64,000 nucleotides of DNA from an uncultured Clostridia bacterium (GTDB lineage Bacteria; Bacillota; Clostridia; Saccharofermentanales; Saccharofermentanaceae). The DNA is taken from the NCBI GenBank assembly GCA_946537885.1, contig CAMNGC010000002.1:124001-188000 (forward strand), written 5' to 3'. This document shows, one piece after another, positions 1 through 8,335 of the stretch; position 1 is the first letter of the stretch; every line of letters starts with the position of its first letter. Under the pieces are notes generated by a model. It was not told the origin of the DNA and searched no databases. It saw nothing but the letters and a program-made list of their open reading frames with translations. Made by a program: the position numbers and the translations under genes.

Positions 1-3000
1 GCAGCCAAAACTTCAGAAGCGATATAATCCTTCTTTCTTTCGATGACATCGGCAAGCTTGTCGTTACCGGAATACATCAGAACGATGCGGTCTGTAACTT
101 CCAGTCCCGTCTCCTTGCGCTGGTTCTGGATCTTTGAGATCATCTCGCGAACGAGACCCTCCTCGATCAGTTCATCAGTAAGAACCGTGTCGATCGAGAC
201 TGTGAGATTACGATCGGTCTGAGTGGAAAGTCCTTCAGGCTGAACAGTCTCGATAAGGAAATCTTCCTCGGTCATCTCATATTCTTCACCTTCAACGGTA
301 ATCTTGATGGCGCCTGCCTCGAGAGCCTTCTTAGTCTCCTTACCGGGGAGAGCTGCGATCACTTCCTTAGCCGCATTGAGCTTAGGACCGAACTTACGAC
401 CACATGTACGGAGCTGAGGCTTGAACTTAAAGTCCATGAGGGATGATGCATCATTCAGCACTTCGAGCTTCTTGATATTAAGCTCTTCAAGAACAATGCT
501 CTTATATTCCTCATCTAATGTCTCATCAGATACTACATAGATAGTAGCAACAGGCTGTCTATTCTTAATATTGGATGAGTTACGTGCAGCTCTTCCGAGC
601 TCGACGATCTTTCTTACCAGCTCCATCTCTTCCTCAAGCCTTAAGTCGATAAGAGACTCGTCAGCTACCGGATAGGAACACAGGTGAACAGATTCGGGAG
701 CGTCAGCATCTACGCTCTTAACGATATTCTGGTATACGGACTCTGTTACGAAGGGCACAAAAGGAGCGCACAGCCTCGTAAACTGCTCAAGCACAGTATA
801 GAGAGTCATAAAGGCATCGACCTTATCCTTAGTCATATCGCCTGCCCAGTATCTCTCACGACCGCGTCTTACATACCAGTTGGAAAGCTCATCGGTGAAA
901 TCCTGAATAAGTCTTGCAGAACCGGTAATATCGTAGGAAGCCATCTTTGAATCAACGCTCTTGATCAGAGAATTAAGTCTCGAGAGGATCCATTTGTCCA
1001 TGGCGCAGAGATTCTTAACATCAAGTGTATGAGCTGTAGGATCAAACTTATCGATATCGGCATAAAGGACATAGAAAGCATATGTATTCCAATATGTTCC
1101 GATGAACTTGCTCTGACCTTCCTTAACGGCACTGTCAGAGAAGCGGCTGGGCAACCAGGGGGCATTGGCACTGTAGAAATACCATCTTGCAGCATCAGCG
1201 CCCTCATTATTGAGGACATCCCAAGGATCGACAACATTACCCTTGTGCTTACTCATCTTGATGCCGTCCTTATCCTGAACAAGACCCATAACGATACAGT
1301 TCTTAAAAGGAGCTTTACCGAAGAGGACCGTACTCTCGGCAAGAAGCGAATAGAACCAGCCTCTTGTCTGATCAAGAGCCTCGGAGATGAAATCACAGGG
1401 ATAATGAGATTCAAAGAATTCCTTATTCTCGAAAGGATAATGGTACTGAGCGAAAGGCATCGCACCCGAATCAAACCAACAGTCGATAACCTCGGGTACT
1501 CTGGTCATTACGCCACCGCACTTGGGACACTTGATGTGAACATTGTCAACATAAGGCTTATGAAGCTCGATATCATCAGGGCAATCGTCACTCATAGACT
1601 TCAGCTCCTCAATGGAACCGATGCAGTGTCTGTGTCCGCAGCCACACTCCCATACCGGAAGTGGTGTGCCCCAGTATCTTTCACGGGAGATACCCCAGTC
1701 GATAACATTTTCGAGGAAGTCGCCCATACGGCCGTCACGGATGGATTCCGGATACCAGTTGACCATCTTATTGGACTTCAGGAGTTCCTCCCTCTTTGTG
1801 CTCATGGCGATAAACCATGTGCTTCTGGCAAAATAGATCAAGGGTGTATCACATCTCCAGCAGAAGGGATACTCGTGCTCGAACTTAGGAGCATCATAAA
1901 GAAGTCCGCGCTCGTCAAGATCCTTTAATACCATAGGATCAGCGTCCTTTACGAATACGCCGGCAAAAGGAGTCTGCTCCGTGAGCTTACCTCTTGTATC
2001 TACAAACTGAACCATAGGCAGATCATAATTCTTACCTACCCTGGCATCATCTTCACCGAAAGCGGGAGCGATATGAACGATACCTGTACCGTCTTCCATG
2101 GTTACATAGTTATCGCAGACCGTGTAGTGAGCTTTCTTGCCCTGAGCCTGAGCCTCTTTACCCGTGCATTCAAAGAGAGGTTCATAGCTTCTGCCCTCAA
2201 GATCCTTACCCTTGTAGCTCTCAAGGATCTCATATGCCTTAACGCCTTCATCGGGTTTACCAAGGCGTCCCAGAACAGAATCAAGAAGAGCCTGGGCCAT
2301 ATAATATGTATATCCGTCTGCCGCCTTTACTTTTACATATTCGGCGTCAGGATTAAAGCAAAGTGCCGTGTTACTGGGCAGAGTCCATGGAGTCGTCGTC
2401 CAAGCAAGGAAATAAGCATCTTCGTCTACGACCTTGAATCTTACGATCGCAGATCTCTCCTTAACTGTCTTATAACCTTGAGCAACCTCATGGCTCGAGA
2501 GAGCGGTTCCGCAGCGAGGGCAATAAGGGACGATCTTATGACCTTTGTAGAGAAGGCCCTGGTCCCACATGGTCTTCAAAGCCCACCACTCGGACTCGAT
2601 GTAGTTGTTATCGTATGTAACATAAGGATGCTCCATGTCAGCCCAGAAACCGACACGATCACTCATGTGTTCCCACTGATCCTTATATGTCCATACGGAT
2701 TCCTTGCATTTTTTGATAAAAGGCTCGACACCATACTTCTCGATCTGCGGCTTGCCGTCAATACCGAGAGCTTTCTCGACCTCAAGCTCAACAGGCAGTC
2801 CGTGAGTGTCCCAGCCGGCCTTGAAGCTTACAGCCTCGCCTTTCATAGAGTGATATCTCGGAATAACATCCTTGATTACTCTGGTCTTGATATGACCTAT
2901 ATGCGGCTTGCCGTTAGCTGTCGGCGGGCCGTCATAGAGAGTAAATGTCGGAGCACCGTCAGAAGCGGGCTTCAGCGACTTCTTGTATATATCATTCTTC

Positions 3001-3068
3001 TTCCAGAAATCCAGGACTTCCTGTTCTCTGTCAATGAACTTCATGTCTTTAGATACTTTCTTGTACAT
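1..3068 (-). CDS. ileS: Isoleucyl-tRNA synthetase (3' end cut by window edge)
   Basis: Cytoplasmic class I aminoacyl-tRNA synthetase that charges tRNA-Ile. The reading frame is open from an ATG at 3068 to the window edge, giving 1022 codons without a stop. The N-terminus holds LYDGPPTANGKPHIGH (the HIGH motif, about residues 44-59) and GWDTHGLPVE. The second signature, KMSKHKGN, lies near residue 604, between the editing and anticodon-binding regions. The KMSKHKGN motif and a length over 1000 residues fit the longer eukaryote-like IleS type, whose bacterial carriers are often less sensitive to mupirocin; that phenotype is only an inference. Only 91 bp separate the start from the next gene upstream, too little for a T-box leader, so tRNA-sensing control is not seen here. 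The last residues lie outside the window. Confidence 0.97.
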   Translation of the reverse strand, partial: MYKKVSKDMKFIDREQEVLDFWKKNDIYKKSLKPASDGAPTFTLYDGPPTANGKPHIGHIKTRVIKDVIPRYHSMKGEAVSFKAGWDTHGLPVELEVEKALGIDGKPQIEKYGVEPFIKKCKESVWTYKDQWEHMSDRVGFWADMEHPYVTYDNNYIESEWWALKTMWDQGLLYKGHKIVPYCPRCGTALSSHEVAQGYKTVKERSAIVRFKVVDEDAYFLAWTTTPWTLPSNTALCFNPDAEYVKVKAADGYTYYMAQALLDSVLGRLGKPDEGVKAYEILESYKGKDLEGRSYEPLFECTGKEAQAQGKKAHYTVCDNYVTMEDGTGIVHIAPAFGEDDARVGKNYDLPMVQFVDTRGKLTEQTPFAGVFVKDADPMVLKDLDERGLLYDAPKFEHEYPFCWRCDTPLIYFARSTWFIAMSTKREELLKSNKMVNWYPESIRDGRMGDFLENVIDWGISRERYWGTPLPVWECGCGHRHCIGSIEELKSMSDDCPDDIELHKPYVDNVHIKCPKCGGVMTRVPEVIDCWFDSGAMPFAQYHYPFENKEFFESHYPCDFISEALDQTRGWFYSLLAESTVLFGKAPFKNCIVMGLVQDKDGIKMSKHKGNVVDPWDVLNNEGADAARWYFYSANAPWLPSRFSDSAVKEGQSKFIGTYWNTYAFYVLYADIDKFDPTAHTLDVKNLCAMDKWILSRLNSLIKSVDSKMASYDITGSARLIQDFTDELSNWYVRRGRERYWAGDMTKDKVDAFMTLYTVLEQFTRLCAPFVPFVTESVYQNIVKSVDADAPESVHLCSYPVADESLIDLRLEEEMELVRKIVELGRAARNSSNIKNRQPVATIYVVSDETLDEEYKSIVLEELNIKKLEVLNDASSLMDFKFKPQLRTCGRKFGPKLNAAKEVIAALPGKETKKALEAGAIKITVEGEEYEMTEEDFLIETVQPEGLSTQTDRNLTVSIDTVLTDELIEEGLVREMISKIQNQRKETGLEVTDRIVLMYSGNDKLADVIERKKDYIASEVLA

Positions 3069-3159
3069 AATGCTTCACCTTGATAGTAGATTTTGCCGCA
3101 CGTCAAAATGCAGTACGGATATACCGACTTTTTATTATATAAATTATTAAAGAATAAAG

Positions 3160-3852
3160 TCAAGCAAATGACGCCCAGGGGCCTTCCATCTGCAGAGGCA
3201 TCTCAAACTCGATATATTCGTTTTTGACAGGATGCTTAAAGCCTATCAGACAGGACTGAAGACAAATGTCCCCCTTGTAAAGCCCCGTCCCGTACTTGGC
3301 ATCTCCCAGAAGCGGATGACCGCAATGAGCCATTTGGGCTCTGATCTGATGAGATCTTCCCGTCTCAAGCTCAACCTTGATAAGACTGATCATTTTCCCT
3401 TTGTATTCCGCCCTGTCAATAAGCCTGTATCTTAGAGCGGCCTTTTTCGACTCGCTGTTTAGAGGTCTGTCGCTGACAGTTGTAATATTATGCTTGCCGT
3501 CTTTGGTACACCAGTTCTCGAGTCTGCCCTCTGTTTCTTCCATCTCACCTTCAACAACGGCGCGATAGATCTTGGTCATCTCTCTTTTGCGGATCTGCTC
3601 GCTTATCCTCGAAGCTGCTTTGGAAGTCCTTGCAAAGACCATTACTCCCGATACGGGACGATCCAGTCTGTGAAGCAAGCCGAGATATACATTACCGGGT
3701 TTATTATATTTTTCTTTTATGTAAGCTTTGAGCATAGTCAGCATGTCAGGCATACCGCTGTCATCAGCCTGTGACAGAACACCGGCCGGCTTTACCGCAA
3801 CTATGATCTGATTATCCTCGAAAATGACCTCCGGTCTCTTCAGGGCGTCCAT
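3160..3852 (-). CDS. RluA-family RNA pseudouridine synthase
   Basis: Isomerises uridine to pseudouridine in RNA, probably ribosomal RNA or tRNA. The catalytic motif HRLDRPVSG (about residues 62-70) contains the conserved Asp, and later segments such as TGRSHQIRAQMAHCGHPLLGD are typical of the RluA family. At 230 residues it lacks the N-terminal S4 domain of RluC/RluD, resembling short RluA-type enzymes; the exact target base cannot be told. The ATG at 3852 overlaps the end of the methyltransferase gene by 13 bp, so the two RNA-modification genes are probably translated together. ileS follows 91 bp downstream. Confidence 0.9.
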   Translation of the reverse strand: MDALKRPEVIFEDNQIIVAVKPAGVLSQADDSGMPDMLTMLKAYIKEKYNKPGNVYLGLLHRLDRPVSGVMVFARTSKAASRISEQIRKREMTKIYRAVVEGEMEETEGRLENWCTKDGKHNITTVSDRPLNSESKKAALRYRLIDRAEYKGKMISLIKVELETGRSHQIRAQMAHCGHPLLGDAKYGTGLYKGDICLQSCLIGFKHPVKNEYIEFEMPLQMEGPWASFA

Positions 3853-4757
3853 CTCGATGTTGCTCCGCAGGGCAGATAGATGCCCATATTTGAGATTGCC
3901 AGCCCCAACTCTTCAGAAACCACTTTACCGCCGTGACTTTTCTTTAAGGCCAGCTCAATGGTATTTCCGGCCGCCGACGGGGAAAGCTCCGTCGCATAAG
4001 AACTTAAGATGAAGAAAAGCGGTTCATCAGACAAAAGCAAGGCGCACCTTGATACGAACTCATAAAGCGACTTCTCGATCTCCCACAGTTCTCCCGTCGG
4101 TCCTCTTCCATACTTGGGCGGATCCATAATGATCCCGTCATACTTCCGTCCGCGCCGTATCTCTCTCTCTACGAATCTTCTGCAGTCCTCGGCGATAAAT
4201 CTTACATAGGAGTCAGCTAAACCGGAAGCCTGTATATTCTCCTTGGCTCTTCCGATCATGCCCTTGGATGCATCCACATGAACAACCTCATCGGCACCGT
4301 GAGCAGCCAGCGCACACGTAGCTCCGCCTGTATAAGCGAAAAGATTCAATATGCGGATATCTTCCCTGCCCTGTCTCTTGGCGTCCTCAATGATACCGCC
4401 ACAGAAATCCCAGTTCGCAGCCTGTTCAGGAAAAAGCCCGGTGTGCTTAAAAGATGTAGGTTCGATTATAAATGTCAGCTTACGCCCGAGAGAATCGTAG
4501 CTGATCTTCCACTTATCCGGCATTGGCTTAAGCCGTGACCAAGACCCGCCGCCTGTAGAACTCCTGTTATAAATTGCATGAGGTTTGGCAAGATCATCAA
4601 GACTTGCTATATGCTTCCCTTCGGGAGTCAGACAATCTGCAGGCCATATCGCTTGAGGGTCAGGTCTTCTCAGGACTATATCCCCCCAACGCTCATATTT
4701 CTCGCCCTCACCGGCATAGAGGATCTCGTAATCCTTCCAACCATCAGCTCTAAACAT
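3840..4757 (-). CDS. Class I SAM-dependent methyltransferase, RlmI-like
   Basis: Probable RNA methyltransferase of the RlmI/COG1092 type. The Rossmann core shows motif I as LNLFAYTGGATCALAAHG (near residue 140), followed by VVHVDASKG, and the catalytic-region signature IIMDPPKYGRG near residue 205. The N-terminal 100 residues are not obviously a full PUA domain, so the protein (305 residues) is shorter than E. coli RlmI at about 396. It overlaps the RluA-type gene downstream by 13 bp, and a lipoprotein gene ends 6 bp upstream. The family is secure; the substrate, a cytosine in 23S rRNA or another RNA base, is inference. Confidence 0.82.
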   Translation of the reverse strand: MFRADGWKDYEILYAGEGEKYERWGDIVLRRPDPQAIWPADCLTPEGKHIASLDDLAKPHAIYNRSSTGGGSWSRLKPMPDKWKISYDSLGRKLTFIIEPTSFKHTGLFPEQAANWDFCGGIIEDAKRQGREDIRILNLFAYTGGATCALAAHGADEVVHVDASKGMIGRAKENIQASGLADSYVRFIAEDCRRFVEREIRRGRKYDGIIMDPPKYGRGPTGELWEIEKSLYEFVSRCALLLSDEPLFFILSSYATELSPSAAGNTIELALKKSHGGKVVSEELGLAISNMGIYLPCGATSRWTP

Positions 4758-4763
4758 ATCTGA

Positions 4764-5663
4764 TCAACCTACTCTCAAAGGAACAGAAGATGCAATGCAG
4801 ATCCCGCCTGTACAAAGCTTTACGGTGTATGAGCCGTTTCCGAAGCCCTGTTCACCGGCCGGGAAATCACATAAGATCATGACGCCTTCATTTACCGTAA
4901 GCTCTATGGTCGCTACAGACTGATTATCACGAATGAGTTCTGCCGTAAAGCTTCCGCTTATGGGGCTGTTAAAATAGAAAGCCAACTGCAGAGCATCAAC
5001 TACAAAGGGGATCGAACCGCTATCGAGAGGATTTCCCATCTGCGGGTCATACCAATAACTGTTAACATAAAGATCGGTGTACTGCTCTGCGATATAAAGG
5101 CTGTAAGCTTCCGTAATATTTATGGGATTGCCTTCCTCATCAAGGAAACACAATTGGTCATATGGCTCGTAAAACATCTCGGCCACATCTCTTAAGTCCT
5201 TAAAGATCCACTCATCATTATCATCTTTGACAGCCTTGAGCTTTAATGTGACCTTCTCGCCCTTGATATCATCTACCGCGGCCTTAAATTCATCCATGGT
5301 GCCGATAAAAGCCATATCTTCGCTATACGCCTTATAATTTGAGAAAACGAGCTCTACCGTTCCCTTCTCATCATTATTGTCGTCTATCTCAACATTTCCG
5401 ACCTTTACTGTTGTTTCTGAATAGGCATATTCCATAAGCTCCTGCTGCTCGTCAGTAAGCTCGGGGAATTCTATATCTCTTAAGGAATTATAACGAAGTG
5501 AAGATCGAAGCCTGTCAAAAAAGTCTTCCACCGTCTCCTGGGCATATTCGGTCAACTCACCTTCAGGATCTGCCTTCTCAGAGCAGGCGGTAAAAAGGCT
5601 CATAGTAAATATCGCCGTCAAAAGCATCGAGATTATCTTCTTGGTAGCTTTATAACACCTCAT
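4764..5663 (-). CDS. Lipoprotein of unknown function (299 aa)
   Basis: Predicted secreted lipoprotein. The N-terminus has a basic stretch, a hydrophobic segment and the lipobox LFTAC (Cys about residue 27), so it should be lipid-anchored on the outer face of the membrane. The N-terminal domain has a segment VGNVEIDDNNDEKGTVELVF followed later by DDNDEWIFKDLRDVAEMF. This pattern matches the next lipoprotein upstream (SVDINDDEAVVDVTFTF ... NDDDEWVLSNVDEVLGDVY), so the two are probably paralogues. The C-terminal part is beta-rich and could be an Ig-like or sugar-binding fold. I do not recognise a named family. It lies between the methyltransferase gene and a second lipoprotein. Confidence 0.75.
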   Translation of the reverse strand: MRCYKATKKIISMLLTAIFTMSLFTACSEKADPEGELTEYAQETVEDFFDRLRSSLRYNSLRDIEFPELTDEQQELMEYAYSETTVKVGNVEIDDNNDEKGTVELVFSNYKAYSEDMAFIGTMDEFKAAVDDIKGEKVTLKLKAVKDDNDEWIFKDLRDVAEMFYEPYDQLCFLDEEGNPINITEAYSLYIAEQYTDLYVNSYWYDPQMGNPLDSGSIPFVVDALQLAFYFNSPISGSFTAELIRDNQSVATIELTVNEGVMILCDFPAGEQGFGNGSYTVKLCTGGICIASSVPLRVG

Positions 5664-5725
5664 GACTCTACCCCTGTTTATTATTCCTGTTTATAGTAAA
5701 GTAAATTATGTTTTTAAGCAAGATA

Positions 5726-5757
5726 AAACTGCCCCCCGATCTGTCGAGGAGCAGTTT
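5726..5757 (-). terminator. Probable rho-independent terminator after the 562-aa lipoprotein gene
   Basis: Inverted repeat AAACTGC ... GCAGTTT with extra G-C pairs inside and one mismatch. On the minus strand the hairpin is followed by TTTTATCTT. It lies 26 bp beyond the stop of the larger lipoprotein gene and before the start of the smaller one, so the two may be separate units. Confidence 0.55.
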
Positions 5758-5782
5758 AAGCTGACCGATTATCTTTCAGATC

Positions 5783-7471
5783 TTACTGAACAACACATCC
5801 GCCATAGAGATAAACAGTATCCAAATTGCTGTTATCAGCAACTATGAGAATGTAATAACCTGTCTGATTTGCAGATGTACCGTTAAGGTCAATATCATAA
5901 TAACTGCCGTCCGAATATGAGCTTGGACTGATAGTAGCAGAATAAAGAGGTGCTCCGTTCAAGATATCATCAGAGAAATCAGCTGTCGGAGAATAGTAGT
6001 AAGCATAGTAGATATCTCCGCCCTGTGCTCCGTCCTTCAAAAGAAGCGAGAATGCAATGATATCATCTGTATCGTATATACCGTTACCGATAGTACCATT
6101 GTTATAGTCCCACCAGCCATAGCCTGTTGTAGTGCCACCGGAAGAAACATCGCTGATAAGCGCTCTGAAATCGTCATTTAAGAACTCGAAGCCTACATCA
6201 TCAGAAGTGACATTAACATCAGGATTGGGAGTAACTTGGGGATCTGCAGTAGCTGTAGTAGTTACAGTAGCTGTATCGGATGCGAGCTCAGTGCCGGTAG
6301 CATCATAGAAAGTGATCGTGTAGCTTCCGGGGATAAGATAACCGTTAGCATCCATCTGGGCACCCTCATCAGGACCATAGTATCCATATCTGGAATAGGT
6401 ATCGGTCTCACTTGTATAAACAACAGTGCCATCGATACTTACAGTGTAGTAGACAGGATAGCTTGAACCGTTCTCAAAAGTAAGATCGCAATCGATCTCA
6501 GTCTGGTTCTCATAGGAATGGTCACCGTCTGTAAACCACCAGTATGTGCTGCAGGAAACATCAGAAGCGCCCTCAACTGTTACAGTGCAGGTTGCGGAAG
6601 TGATCTCATTGTCTTCGCTGTCAAACCATGTGATCTTGTAGCTGCCTGCAGGAAGAGAGCCGGCAACGGAATCCTCAACCTCTGAAGCATAAAGAGTAGC
6701 AGAATAGTTATAGAAAGAAACATCACTTGTCTTAATAACAGTTCCGTCTAACTCAACAGTGTAATAAATGCCATCATCTGAGGAATTAAGAGTATAAACG
6801 GCATCGTCCCAAAGAATCTCACAGCTGATGCTCGTAGCATTTACATATTCGTTGCTATTGGCGCCGCCGGCAGACCACCACTCGGTGCCCTGAACATAGG
6901 ATGCAAGATTACCGCCGAAAGCAAGATCCGGATCATCCATAAACACATAGACATCACCGAGAACTTCATCAACATTAGATAGTACCCACTCGTCATCATC
7001 GTTCTTCTCGAGCTCATAAGTAACCGTGATCTCATCGCTGTCCTCGCATTCGTCAAGAGCATCAAGGAATGTGTCAACATCCTCAAGATTCTCTTCATCA
7101 GCTGCAACAGACGAATAATCAATAAATGTAAATGTTACATCTACAACAGCTTCATCGTCGTTGATATCTACGGAACCTTTATCAACTTCGTACTCGTAGC
7201 TGTCAAGGATCGCCTGATAAACATCGCCGAGATCACCATAGTTCTTAAAGTCAAGAGCAGCCTCAAGCATTTCTGCATTGTCTTCATAGTCCTCGCTGGA
7301 TACTGCTAAAATATCATCAGATGAAGCCATGATAAAAGCATCAGAAATCTCTTCTGCTGCAGAGATGACGGCCTTGTCCTTCTTGTCGGTCTTACTGCAA
7401 CCTGCCACAGAAAGAATCATCGCCGAAGATACTGCAACAGCAACAATCTTCTTTGTTGAAAGTTTAAGCAT
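5783..7471 (-). CDS. Large multi-domain lipoprotein (562 aa), function unknown
   Basis: Predicted lipoprotein with signal peptide and lipobox SVAGC (Cys about residue 25). After a short charged linker there is an acidic alpha/beta domain (about residues 30-190) resembling that of the adjacent 299-residue lipoprotein. Two beta-sandwich-like repeats follow. Each has a YYTV-x2-DGTV-x2-TS strand pattern and ends in GSY-x-IT-F/W-x-D and a TCTVTV or TATVTT strand; they occupy roughly residues 215-310 and 320-420. The last 130 residues form a third Tyr/Trp-rich domain. Acidic composition and absence of enzymatic motifs suggest a cell-surface binding or structural role. Start ATG at 7471 has a GGAGGA ribosome site. 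The gene diverges from a two-component system across 175 bp. Confidence 0.75.
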   Translation of the reverse strand: MLKLSTKKIVAVAVSSAMILSVAGCSKTDKKDKAVISAAEEISDAFIMASSDDILAVSSEDYEDNAEMLEAALDFKNYGDLGDVYQAILDSYEYEVDKGSVDINDDEAVVDVTFTFIDYSSVAADEENLEDVDTFLDALDECEDSDEITVTYELEKNDDDEWVLSNVDEVLGDVYVFMDDPDLAFGGNLASYVQGTEWWSAGGANSNEYVNATSISCEILWDDAVYTLNSSDDGIYYTVELDGTVIKTSDVSFYNYSATLYASEVEDSVAGSLPAGSYKITWFDSEDNEITSATCTVTVEGASDVSCSTYWWFTDGDHSYENQTEIDCDLTFENGSSYPVYYTVSIDGTVVYTSETDTYSRYGYYGPDEGAQMDANGYLIPGSYTITFYDATGTELASDTATVTTTATADPQVTPNPDVNVTSDDVGFEFLNDDFRALISDVSSGGTTTGYGWWDYNNGTIGNGIYDTDDIIAFSLLLKDGAQGGDIYYAYYYSPTADFSDDILNGAPLYSATISPSSYSDGSYYDIDLNGTSANQTGYYILIVADNSNLDTVYLYGGCVVQ

Positions 7472-7486
7472 AAAATCCTCCTTTAT

Positions 7487-7502
7487 ATGTACAATCGTAC
7501 AT
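7487..7502. promoter_or_regulatory. Inverted repeat in the lipoprotein leader, candidate operator
   Basis: Perfect 6-bp palindromic arms ATGTAC-AATC-GTACAT, centred about 23 bp upstream of the lipoprotein ATG at 7471, just before its ribosome binding site. It could be a repressor site or a small mRNA hairpin. The divergent two-component response regulator next door is one candidate binder, but OmpR-type sites are usually direct repeats. Confidence 0.35.
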
Positions 7503-7593
7503 CATGAGATAAATATACTATCAAAGATGTTTTTTAGCAATTATTTTTTAGCTGATAATCAATAACAAACTGTTTTTTCGATGATTTAAATTA

Positions 7594-7599
7594 TATAAT
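7594..7599 (+). promoter_or_regulatory. Candidate -10 element of the two-component operon
   Basis: TATAAT in an AT-rich stretch 48 bp upstream of the response regulator start. No good -35 hexamer is found at 16-18 bp, so the promoter may be weak or activator-dependent. Confidence 0.4.
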
Positions 7600-7646
7600 A
7601 ATTCCGATTGGCTTTATAGCACTTTAGGAAGAGGAGATGAATCAGA

Positions 7647-8333
7647 ATGTCTACTTCACCGCATATCCTGATCTGTGACGATGATCCCATTGTCCACGAG
7701 TCTTTGGGACTATATATGGACAGCGAGCATTTTACACATTCCGATGCATATGACGGACGTGAAGCTCTTAGTATGGCAGCAGAGCTTAAGCCCGACCTTA
7801 TCCTGCTTGATGTAATGATGCCGGAGATGTCAGGCCTTGATGTTTGTCGAGAGCTCCGTAAGACTATCACAACGCCTATCATCATCCTCACTGCCAAAGG
7901 CGAAGAGATCGATCGTGTTCTCGGCTTGGAGCTCGGAGCAGATGATTATATCGTAAAGCCCTTCTCTTCAAGAGAAGTTATCGCCAGGATCAAAGCTGTC
8001 TTAAGAAGAACGGCCGAGGCAGGCGAGCCTTCCACAGTACTGAGATTTGATCGTCTCGAGATCAATATGGACAATTATTCTGTTAAAGTCGACGGTGAGA
8101 ATATCCCCTGCACACCTAAAGAAGTTGAGATCCTTCATCTGCTCGCCTCACACGCAGGTCAGGTAATGGGCAGAGATCAGATCCTGCAGCTCATCTGGGG
8201 CTACGACTATCAGGGAGATCCGCGTACAGTAGACACACATATCAAGAGGATCCGTCAGAAGGTCTATCTGGAGGACGCTTCCTGGAGCATTCAAACAGTT
8301 TACAGTGTCGGCTATAAATTTGAGGTCAACTGA
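7647..8333 (+). CDS. Two-component response regulator, OmpR/PhoB family
   Basis: DNA-binding response regulator of 228 residues. The receiver domain (about 1-120) has the acidic pair in ILICDDDP, the phospho-acceptor Asp55 in LILLDVMMPE, Thr in IIILTAKG and the conserved Lys in DDYIVKPF. The C-terminal winged helix (about 130-228) has CTPKEVEILHLLASHAGQVMGRDQILQLIWG and DPRTVDTHIKRIRQK, typical of OmpR-type transcription factors. A GGAGATG ribosome site precedes ATG 7647. The partner histidine kinase follows after 2 bp. The pair resembles VicR/PhoP-type systems; the divergent lipoprotein gene is a natural candidate target. Confidence 0.93.
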   Translation: MSTSPHILICDDDPIVHESLGLYMDSEHFTHSDAYDGREALSMAAELKPDLILLDVMMPEMSGLDVCRELRKTITTPIIILTAKGEEIDRVLGLELGADDYIVKPFSSREVIARIKAVLRRTAEAGEPSTVLRFDRLEINMDNYSVKVDGENIPCTPKEVEILHLLASHAGQVMGRDQILQLIWGYDYQGDPRTVDTHIKRIRQKVYLEDASWSIQTVYSVGYKFEVN

Positions 8334-8335
8334 CC

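Noticed and set aside
1029..3083. Long plus-strand frames opposite ileS (299 and 336 codons)
   Set aside because: They are antisense shadows of the ileS reading frame; their products have no recognisable motifs while the minus strand has all IleS signatures.
3069..3159. T-box leader before ileS
   Set aside because: The gap is only 91 bp and lacks the T-box sequence (TGGNACCGCG-like).
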